A stretch of 22,039 nucleotides of DNA from Tritrichomonas foetus (lineage: Eukaryota; Parabasalia; Tritrichomonadida; Tritrichomonadidae): the NCBI GenBank assembly GCA_001839685.1, contig MLAK01001315.1, forward strand, positions 120,994 through 143,032, given 5' to 3'. The notes under the pieces are model-generated. The model made no database searches, was not told where the DNA came from, and was given only the letters and a program-made list of their open reading frames with translations. Shown one piece after another: positions 15,082 to 22,039 of this stretch. Both the position numbers and the translations under genes were made by a program. Numbering within the stretch: position 1 is the stretch's first letter; each line of letters starts with the position of its first letter.

Positions 15082-15972
15082 TTACATCAGCTTTTTGAGT
15101 TGAGAAATTATGTTTGTGATTGCTTCCTCAAGCCCATCATCGCATTCTTCAAGTGGAACATTACATTCGCGCGCCTCCTTGTCAATATGGACGTATGCCT
15201 TTTCAAAATCAAGAAGACGAACATCATATTTCGATTCGTCATCTTCATCATACATGAAAACAATTGAAGATGAATAAAATCTAACTTGGAATTGATTTTC
15301 CGCTTGGATTAATTTTTTTTTAAGTTTTTCTAATTTATCAATAAATGAAGAAATCTGTTTCTTGAATTTGAAAAAGGAAACAAATAACAGTTCGAGTTCT
15401 TCCATTGTACATCTCTCTGAAAAATCACGCGAGTAAATATCCAAAGTGCCCTCATTATCATAAAACATGCAGCCACGAACACGAAACTTCATGATTCCAT
15501 TGGGTCCTCTCTGAATCTTTTTGGTTCTGCGTGCAGCTTTCCTCTGACTTGCATTCAACCTCCATGCACGAATTCCAACTTTTAAATCAAGAATTGAAGT
15601 GCGAGAATATCCAAAACTGATGTCTTTTTGTAAAATATAAAATAAATCATTTTCATTTCCATTATCAACATTTTGAATGGTTTCATTTTCATTTAATTTA
15701 ATGAAATTGAGTTCTTCATGAAAAATTAATTCCTGCTGTTGATTTTTTGCTGCATTTTCAAGTTTTATAATTCCACAAAATTCAGGAATGAAATTATTAA
15801 AAATTCCACTAAATTCGTTTTGGTTTGACAAATAAAATGAGGATTCGCGAGAATCGTATTTTTTGGCAATGAAACCTTCTTGTAAAGTAATCATGGAATT
15901 TTTGTGACCAAAGATCTTCGTTCGAGAATGGATTTCTGGGCGAATATCAGCATGGAAAAGCAATTTACTCAT
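15082..15972 (-). CDS. inositol polyphosphate kinase (IPK family: IP6K/IPMK/IP3K)
   Basis: The protein has 296 residues and starts at the ATG at 15970-15972. It is recognised by the family landmarks in order: FGHKNSM near 21-27 (the usual GGH region), a Lys/Tyr block with FYLS near 46, the substrate- and catalysis-related motif SILDLKVG (126-133; PxxxDxKxG family motif, Asp129, Lys131, Gly133), KFRVRGCMFYD (162-172, usual GFRVCGM), SSSIVFMYD (234-242) and LLDFEKAY (253-260, metal-binding Asp255). The position normally occupied by Pro in PxxxDxKxG is Thr125. These enzymes phosphorylate soluble inositol phosphates using ATP to give higher inositol phosphates or pyrophosphates; the exact substrate cannot be read from the sequence. 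Length is near the minimal IPK core. It is divergent from the gene at 16411. Confidence 0.88.
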   Translation of the reverse strand: MSKLLFHADIRPEIHSRTKIFGHKNSMITLQEGFIAKKYDSRESSFYLSNQNEFSGIFNNFIPEFCGIIKLENAAKNQQQELIFHEELNFIKLNENETIQNVDNGNENDLFYILQKDISFGYSRTSILDLKVGIRAWRLNASQRKAARRTKKIQRGPNGIMKFRVRGCMFYDNEGTLDIYSRDFSERCTMEELELLFVSFFKFKKQISSFIDKLEKLKKKLIQAENQFQVRFYSSSIVFMYDEDDESKYDVRLLDFEKAYVHIDKEARECNVPLEECDDGLEEAITNIISQLKKLM

Positions 15973-16410
15973 TACCTGTCAGGTCGACTCCTGAACTTTT
16001 TAAATAAATTCATGTTGACGAGAATTATTTTTCATAAAAAGTTGTAATTAACTCATTGTGAAGCTTCATAGCACTCAAAAGTATGAGATAACTTTTTAAA
16101 TATATACATTTTCTGAAGGAGCTATAGAAATATTTGAAAATAGTTCACAATACACTTTATTTTTGATAATACTGATGAGTAAATAATCTTCCTTAACGTA
16201 CCAATAATCTGATTTCATTATCTAGAATTTGATTTATCTTATTGTATGAAAAATGTTTTGATTATTTTATAATAAATATATTTTTACTTATAATTATATC
16301 ATATAATACCACAATAGAAACAATATAATACGTTATTTGATCAAGAAAAGAATATCTTAATAAATTGTGAGGTGATAATTATTTTTCTGAAAACAAATTT
16401 TAATCTCACC
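15973..16410. other. divergent intergenic region
   Basis: These 438 AT-rich bases lie between the IPK start and the ATG at 16411 and presumably hold both promoters. No clear initiator or other structure is recognised. Confidence 0.5.
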
Positions 16411-17640
16411 ATGACCTTTTATCATACCCCAAAGGGAAACAAGCACTCCTTATCGTTTCTCTCCGATAACCTATCACAACGAATACGCAATTCACCTTTT
16501 GAACAATTAAAGAAAACGAAGCGCTTTAATAATAAAAAAATATCGCGGAAACTCAATCAAAGTCGTTCTCAAAGTCTCGATACATCTTCTATATCCGATA
16601 TGTCAGAATCAGGATCAAGTACAATCAGTAATATCAGTTCGCTTGAAGTTCCCTTCGATAAATGCATTTCCTCAATATTCGATTTATCTCTTGGACTTGC
16701 TTCATTGGCCGATGCCCTCGATGATATACTATCGTATTTATATGCCGCCGCAATATGTGATCATACGTATCGAGCCTTGATGCAGCTTTTAAATTCAAGT
16801 GCTAAATGTTCGGTCGATGTTCAATATTTGATTTTAGCTATGGCCATTTTAGTATTGAAATCAGGTATTCCACCAAAGAAACACTATTGGCAGCAATTTG
16901 CCAAAGAATCTCGTGCTTTATCGCAAACCAAACAACAATTTGTGGTTTTTGGTAAGGCACAAAATATTGCAAGAAGAAACCTTATCAAATTCTCAAGTAT
17001 TTTCACACATCATCAAAGAAGTGTTTCATCTGACGATGATATTGATAATGATCATTATGGAATTGATTACATAATTAAATATGTTTTGAGTCATAAAAAG
17101 GGTCGTGATTATTACAATAAATGGGAATTTCCTGATCCTACACCAGGCTCTCTTAAAAGAATAAAACTTCCTGTTGTTGAAAAGGAACCTGAATTAGAAC
17201 CCAAATTAATACCTGAATTAGAACATGAGAAAGAACATAAATCTGAGCCGAAATGTGAAATTAGTGACAGTTTCTTTGAATCGTGTTCCTACGTTTCTGC
17301 TTCTGATAGTTGCTATTTACCTTCGGATAATGTTTCAATTGCATCTGCATCAGATGTTGGTGTGTCATCTATTGAAAATTCGCAAAGAATAGCATATTCT
17401 TTTACAATCACAACACTAAATCAAATTGAAATTAATCCTGTGAATGAAACGACAAAAGAAGTTGCCAAACTTTTCACCAATTGGAGTACTGCCTATTCAG
17501 CTACTAAAACCGTATGGAATTTAATGAAAACAGATTCTGAATTTCATTTGGAATCATTATATCGAATTCTTCCTTTTGCTTACTCCGATTTCTTGAAGAG
17601 TGCATTAGAAACTTACAAAGAAACTGGCGATCCAGTATAA
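16411..17640 (+). CDS. unrecognised protein with acidic Glu/Pro repeat segment
   Basis: The protein has 409 residues from the ATG at 16411; the frame is open 39 bases further upstream but only from a GTG, so the ATG is preferred. The N-terminus (1-80) is basic and then Ser-rich (SRSQSLDTSSISDMSESGSS), like a phosphorylated disordered region. Residues about 82-200 form a helical domain with hydrophobic segments (SSIFDLSLGLASLADALDDIL, then VDVQYLILAMAILVLKSGIPPKKHYW). A Glu/Pro/Lys/His low-complexity linker follows (about 259-290), then a Ser-rich stretch. A final helical part (about 345-405) contains FTNWSTAYSATKTVWNLM. The helices are too polar on one face to be clear membrane spans. I do not recognise the family and assign no function. 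Confidence 0.75.
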   Translation: MTFYHTPKGNKHSLSFLSDNLSQRIRNSPFEQLKKTKRFNNKKISRKLNQSRSQSLDTSSISDMSESGSSTISNISSLEVPFDKCISSIFDLSLGLASLADALDDILSYLYAAAICDHTYRALMQLLNSSAKCSVDVQYLILAMAILVLKSGIPPKKHYWQQFAKESRALSQTKQQFVVFGKAQNIARRNLIKFSSIFTHHQRSVSSDDDIDNDHYGIDYIIKYVLSHKKGRDYYNKWEFPDPTPGSLKRIKLPVVEKEPELEPKLIPELEHEKEHKSEPKCEISDSFFESCSYVSASDSCYLPSDNVSIASASDVGVSSIENSQRIAYSFTITTLNQIEINPVNETTKEVAKLFTNWSTAYSATKTVWNLMKTDSEFHLESLYRILPFAYSDFLKSALETYKETGDPV

Positions 17641-17800
17641 TGTGCTTCATATTTCATCATTATTTTTTGTGGGATATTTGTATAGTAAAGTATTTTATAT
17701 AAATAGAATTTGTCATGGATTTTTTATTTTTTTATTTTAAATTTTTATTTATATGTTTCTATACATGACTCTATGTGCCTAAATGCATTTAATTGAATTT

Positions 17801-18946
17801 TTATTCGGCTTTAGGAAGAGTTTCGTCATCTACAAAATTCAAAAACAAATTCGTGAATGAATCAATGAAAGTTGCTAAAGCAAAAATACCGCCAATAACG
17901 CTAGTCAACTGGGCAATAAATTTAGAATAATTTATATTCCTTTCTTTAATGACAGCAATTGGTGAGATATCGTAATTAAAAAAGATACTTGGAAGTTGAG
18001 TTGTGTTTTCATTTCTATATCTTAACATTGAACTCGATCCATACGCAAAAGAAACACCGTCTGTTCCAATTGGTACAATTCTCAAATAATAATACATTTT
18101 CATTCTGCCTTGGAAATGTTGTATTTCTAAATTTCCATCAAGTGTTGCATGCCTTTCATTCATTCCTGTGCCAAATCCAAAATGATGAATTTGATGACTT
18201 AAATTAAATTCATCTAAATTTAGATTCAATTCATCATATATTGATGATTTTTGATTTGGCGAATCTTCATTACTTATGGCGTATCCGGGAGATATTACAA
18301 TATGTCCTGGATGTTGTTTCACAGTAACTGTGCCATGAATTCTGCATGATTCATTGATCATTGAAGAAATTAAATTTGTGTAATTTCCACGACTGCATTG
18401 TTCAATTGTGGCAATTGCAGGCATTGGTTTTGAATGTGATTTGAATAATTCTCGAACTTCTTTACAAGTGTTGCAACAGCCTTGCTTTAAAGAATAACAA
18501 GGTCCGCAATAACCACTTTCTGGTATTTCATTTTTTGGATAATATTTTTCAAAAATTGGCTGCCCAGCAGAATTATATCTTTGCATTCTAACTTTCCCAT
18601 CAAAATTAGAAATAGATTCTTTATTAATATCAAGAATTTCTAATCTTGTTAAAGCACAAGGCAAATGAAATAAAGAAATATCAAAATTTATTCTCATTTT
18701 AGGAATTGCACTTTCATTGATTTTTCTATCAAAAGTTGTTGGAATAAGGTTTGTATTCACAAAAAATTTTTGAATGGGTGGAGCAAAAATCACATTTCGA
18801 ATAATAAAATAAAATATGGTGATTATTGAAAAAAATGATAAAATTGCAACAATACCACCAAACGGCGTTTTCTTTCTTACATCCACACTGATCTTTGGAT
18901 ATAAGTCAAGTCGCTTAATAAACTTGCGCAAGCGACTTTTTTTCAT
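17801..18946 (-). CDS. ERV46: Erv46/ERGIC3-type ER-Golgi cargo receptor
   Basis: The protein has 381 residues from the ATG at 18944-18946; a GTG two codons earlier is also open but is not preferred. It matches Erv46/ERGIC3 along its length. The N-terminal cytosolic block RLDLYPKISVDVRKKTPFGG is followed by a first membrane helix (about 29-50). The large lumenal domain contains the family hallmark GYCGPCYSLKQGCC-NTC-KEVRELF (about 145-168), with paired cysteines and several Asn-X-Ser/Thr sites, and a second membrane helix (about 344-368) precedes a short cytosolic tail. The family length is about 383. Erv46 pairs with Erv41 in COPII vesicles that cycle between the ER and early Golgi, retrieving or exporting cargo. 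The tail (VDDETLPKAE) has no dilysine signal, so retrieval may depend on a partner. It is convergent with the gene ending at 17640. Confidence 0.94.
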   Translation of the reverse strand: MKKSRLRKFIKRLDLYPKISVDVRKKTPFGGIVAILSFFSIITIFYFIIRNVIFAPPIQKFFVNTNLIPTTFDRKINESAIPKMRINFDISLFHLPCALTRLEILDINKESISNFDGKVRMQRYNSAGQPIFEKYYPKNEIPESGYCGPCYSLKQGCCNTCKEVRELFKSHSKPMPAIATIEQCSRGNYTNLISSMINESCRIHGTVTVKQHPGHIVISPGYAISNEDSPNQKSSIYDELNLNLDEFNLSHQIHHFGFGTGMNERHATLDGNLEIQHFQGRMKMYYYLRIVPIGTDGVSFAYGSSSMLRYRNENTTQLPSIFFNYDISPIAVIKERNINYSKFIAQLTSVIGGIFALATFIDSFTNLFLNFVDDETLPKAE

Positions 18947-19723
18947 TTTCACTTTGAATTAAAATAACGGTTTCCGATTCGAAACAGTACCGATAAAGTT
19001 TATCATCATCGTTATTACTATCTTTGATTAAAACAGAAGTAATTTATATTATTTGTATGACAAACCTTCAATATGGGAAATGAAAACACAACACAATAAT
19101 TGTAGTTAATCATCGAATATGATATTTCATGGAAAGTTATCGTTACTTCCTATAAAATTATTTACAACATAAATCTAATTGAGTACAAAATCGAATGATT
19201 CTAGTGATTAGACCATAAATTAAATCAAATTATTTTAAAATTTAAAATCATGATTCATGATTATTCGGATGTCTTGAAGAAATCATGAAAAATCTGTTTT
19301 ATCATAACACTATTATGACTACATTTCGAGGTTTGCCAGGCATGGCAACTTAATGATTGTCATTAATCCTCTATTAGGTCATTACAAACTTTTGAAAGAA
19401 GGAATAAAAATGTCATATCCAGTTTTTCATATGAAAAAAAATGACATGACAAAAATCTTCTCTGGGAAAAAAGATTTGATTTCTTTCATAAATTGTGGCA
19501 TTAAATAACATCTTAAATACAACAATTATTAACATTATTTTATGGATAAACTAACTGAAGTTACTGGTAATATTTCATTGACTGGGTAGGGAGATCTTAG
19601 TGTTTTTATTTGGCAGAAAATCTTTTTGGAAAAGTGTATGACTTTCCAATTTTTGTCATTAAGGTGAATTTTTGCATATTTCACTAAAACTTGACGGTTT
19701 CCCAAAAGGCATAATTATCAAGC
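18947..19723. other. long divergent intergenic region
   Basis: These 777 AT-rich bases lie between the Erv46 start and the ankyrin gene start. A small hairpin, TTGCCA-GGCA-TGGCAA, lies at 19333-19348. There are only short open frames and no recognised RNA or gene. Confidence 0.55.
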
Positions 19724-21109
19724 ATGAGCACAGAAGAAAAACCAGTCAATAACCCACCCAAGAGTTTCCAAGAAATGGTTGTTGAAGCCATTAAAAATGG
19801 TGATTTACAAGATTTCCGCAGGTGCTGCGTTGGCAAAAACGATATTAACAGAAGATTATTACCGCATAAAGATCTTAAACCAATTCCAAAGTACAATCCG
19901 AACGAACGATACCTCGAAGTTAAAGGTCCAACAATGGTTATGTTTGCCATCTTGTGCGAAAGAGATGATATTCTACAGATGATTCTCGAACAGAAACAGC
20001 CAGACCTTTCAATATGTGTTGAAGGCTACAACGCACTTCACCTTGCGGCAATGACCAAAGATTTCAAATGCCTGAGGCTTCTGCTCCAGAATAAATGGAT
20101 CCAAGAAAATATCGATTTTCCAGTCGAACTTCATGGCACAACACCCAAAGAAAACGAATTCACAACAGCCCTCCATATCGCCGTAAGTAACAGGCGCTAT
20201 GCAAACGCCATTTTATTGCTTGATGACACGCCAGTCAACCCTAAGAAAACCAAGGAAGGCGATGAAGAGGAAGAAGAAGAAGAACTAGGACAAGGACAAG
20301 GTGATGCTGATGCACACCGAAATCAGGCCAACGTAAACCAAAAATCAACTTCAGGATCAACACCTCTATACATTGCCACTTATTTGAATGATCTGAAAAT
20401 GGTCAGAATTTTATTGTCAGCTGGTGCAGATCCAACCATCATTTGCGGAAAAGGTGCAACTGCTCAACAACTCGCAGAAGAAAATCAGAAGAAGAACAAT
20501 GAGAGAAAGCAGCGCCAAGCTGAACGCGAGAAAGAAAATCCTTCAAGGAAAGGTAAGCATAGGAAAGAAGAGAAAGATGACATTGATGAAATCGTTGATC
20601 TCTTCAGGAATGGTGATGATAGCAACTCTTTTCCCAACTTAAAACAATTGTATGCACCTGAATTAGTTGAAGAAAAAGATAAGCTTATTGACCAAGATGG
20701 ATCTGATGATGAGGAAGAAGAGGATGAAGATGATGATGAACAAATAAATATAAAATCAACAAAATCTAAACAAAATCATTCTCAATATGATGGTGATGAA
20801 AATGATAGACCAAAACAAAAACCCAAAAAATCCAAGAACAATGGAAACTTACTCAAAAAAATACTTTCTCAATTAAATCAAATTAATGCACGATTGGATA
20901 AATTGGAAAGGGGAACTTCACAAGGTGTAGGTAATTTCCCCAATCAGTCTGGAAATATTGTTTCACCACCAAATCCAGACGTAATATCCATCGCTGTTGA
21001 CGTGTGCAATAAATGCGGAGCTGCAGGTGCAAAGAAATGTCCAAACTGTAACAACTTCTATTGTGATAAATGCACAAGGCTTTCACAGTTCCATCCTTGC
21101 CATCAATAA
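19724..21109 (+). CDS. ankyrin-repeat protein with C-terminal zinc finger
   Basis: The protein has 461 residues and starts at the ATG at 19724. Ankyrin repeats are visible at about 68-98, 101-135 (GYNALHLAAMTKDFKCLRLLL), 146-172 (FTTALHIAVSNRRYANAILLL) and 211-240 (GSTPLYIATYLNDLKMVRILLSAGADP is the diagnostic region). An acidic insert (about 179-187) splits the repeats. A charged, coiled-coil-like region follows (about 250-400, with a Lys/Arg/Glu part, an acidic run at 328-339 and the helix LLKKILSQLNQINARLDKLE at 376-395). The end is a compact Cys/His cluster, C428-x2-C431-x7-C439-x2-C442-x4-C447-x2-C450-x6-H457-x2-H460. This resembles the cross-brace zinc fingers of the B-box, MYND and HIT type and should bind two zinc ions. 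Ankyrin repeats mediate protein binding; the zinc finger probably does too. The partner is unknown, and there is no signal or membrane segment. Confidence 0.88.
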   Translation: MSTEEKPVNNPPKSFQEMVVEAIKNGDLQDFRRCCVGKNDINRRLLPHKDLKPIPKYNPNERYLEVKGPTMVMFAILCERDDILQMILEQKQPDLSICVEGYNALHLAAMTKDFKCLRLLLQNKWIQENIDFPVELHGTTPKENEFTTALHIAVSNRRYANAILLLDDTPVNPKKTKEGDEEEEEEELGQGQGDADAHRNQANVNQKSTSGSTPLYIATYLNDLKMVRILLSAGADPTIICGKGATAQQLAEENQKKNNERKQRQAEREKENPSRKGKHRKEEKDDIDEIVDLFRNGDDSNSFPNLKQLYAPELVEEKDKLIDQDGSDDEEEEDEDDDEQINIKSTKSKQNHSQYDGDENDRPKQKPKKSKNNGNLLKKILSQLNQINARLDKLERGTSQGVGNFPNQSGNIVSPPNPDVISIAVDVCNKCGAAGAKKCPNCNNFYCDKCTRLSQFHPCHQ

Positions 21110-21254
21110 AAGAATTTATTAAAGTTCAATTGTTCTTTTCACTAAATTTTTTATTTAATATGATACCCTTCATGATTATTTGGTTGATTATTCGTTTGAT
21201 TATGTTAATGATTGATCAACACCTGAGTTTGGTCAAACACAAACGAGTAAAATT

Positions 21255-21967
21255 ATGTATGTGATTGCAAGTTCAATGGCTTCATTTTATGAAGCAGAGG
21301 GTTCGTATGATTTTTAAAATTGGATAAAATTGTTATTGAGGAAAACTGTGAACCTCACATTATTTACCCTTATTTGAAAAGTATAAATATGAATGTAAAT
21401 AATAAAAATGAAAATTCATCACCAGTCAAAGAATTAATTTATATGTCATCAGAATTAATTCATCATGGTTTGACAGATGAAAATTCTGAAAAAAATGATT
21501 TTTATACTTAATAATTACAATGAAAAAGATATATATCGAATGTTCACTAATGATATGAAAAAATTGGATTGTAGAAATGGACATGGCTTCTCTATTCTTT
21601 CATTAAATATATTTTAGATGAGCACCACAACATCAAACAAAATGTAATTCACAAACATTATTGGGAACTCATTACAGCATGTTGGAATCAAGTTTAGATC
21701 AAATACCAGTTTTTAAAACAATTTCACTTGTTTTAAAAGAAGAAAAATTTTGATTGGAAGAAAATGGTGTAAAAACAAATCTTGAGGTTTTTAAAAAATA
21801 TCAAGAAAGAATTTTTAATCTTCATAAAGAGTATTATAAATACAAATTTTGGTATAGAAACATTTCTAGATATTGCTGAGATACATTCATAGTTTATTAA
21901 ACAATTTTATATTTTTCAGAATCTAGATTTTGAATTCATGATTTTGGAAATATTCTATCATATATGA
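21255..21967 (+). pseudogene. decayed gene of unrecognised family
   Basis: A chain of coding-like segments can be followed with several frame changes and in-frame stops. It starts at the ATG at 21255 (MYVIASSMASFYEAEG) and passes to the 21320-21511 segment. A third segment continues through DIYRMFTNDMKKLDC at about 21511-21620, then one containing HKHYWELITACWNQV (about 21618-21700). Next comes one containing DQIPVFKTISLVLKEEKF that is broken by a TGA and continues with NLEVFKKYQERIFNLHKEYY. The last segment contains ETFLDIAEIHS, has a TAG at 21890-21892 and runs on to a TGA at 21965-21967. Composition and codon use fit neighbouring genes, so it was probably a real gene of about 230 residues. 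No domain is recognised. It lies 145 bp after the ankyrin gene on the same strand and may be a broken neighbour or paralogue fragment. Confidence 0.6.
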
Positions 21968-21970
21968 TAG
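21957..21970. repeat. 14-bp palindrome
   Basis: TATCATATATGATA is a perfect palindrome at the end of the decayed gene. It is AT-rich and could be chance. Confidence 0.6.
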
Positions 21971-22039
21971 GTGAGTCATGACCTCCCCCTATAAATATCC
22001 AGAAATGAAACCAACGAATGAAAAAATTATTCTATTCAT

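Overview
The window looks like nuclear DNA of a protist with compact, intronless genes and very AT-rich intergenic DNA. It fits a parabasalid of the Tritrichomonas/Trichomonas type best. The evidence is indirect: single-exon genes on both strands, short spacers, a divergent CK1 kinase, ankyrin genes and ankyrin debris, and initiator-like TCA(T/C)(A/T)(T/C) motifs 14-42 bases before several ATGs. TAA, TAG and TGA all act as stops, so the code is standard. The eukaryotic assignment is firm (Erv46, TEX261/Svp26, inositol polyphosphate kinase, tRNA with A and B boxes and no encoded CCA). The genus is inference.

Layout. 1-192: a 15-bp minisatellite running off the left edge. 575-2532: a divergent pair, a TPR protein (minus) and a coiled-coil protein (plus). 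2937-4745 (minus): a type I surface protein with Ser/Thr/Glu repeats. 5101-5643 (minus): a TEX261/Svp26-like ER membrane protein. About 5963-7612 (plus): an unrecognised helical protein with no ATG at its apparent start. 7613-8331: gene-free DNA with three inverted repeats. 8340-9399 and 12356-13450: two nearly identical DNA transposons in opposite orientation. Between them lie an alpha/beta hydrolase (9493-10527), a tRNA-Thr(UGU) (10742-10814), an ankyrin fragment (10846-11105) and an unrecognised protein (11291-12031, minus). 13514-14596: a CK1-family kinase. 15082-15972 (minus): an inositol polyphosphate kinase. 16411-17640: an unrecognised protein. 17801-18946 (minus): Erv46/ERGIC3. 19724-21109: an ankyrin-repeat protein with a C-terminal zinc finger. 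21255-21967: a decayed gene.

The strongest discovery candidate is the transposon pair. Each copy has a 14-bp perfect terminal inverted repeat (AGATGTATACAAAC) and its own perfect 8-bp target-site duplication (GTTTATTT and TCAATTTT). The copies differ by about four substitutions plus an assembly gap. They share the same broken reading frames, so they appear to have moved as a non-autonomous family. They inserted 93 and 63 bp upstream of two start codons. The TSDs show that the block between them has not been inverted by recombination since both insertions.

Functionally the genes are mixed housekeeping and lineage genes with no operon logic. Two encode early-secretory-pathway (COPII/ER-Golgi) membrane proteins and two encode signalling enzymes (CK1, IPK). 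I see no CRISPR, phage or other defence-like system.
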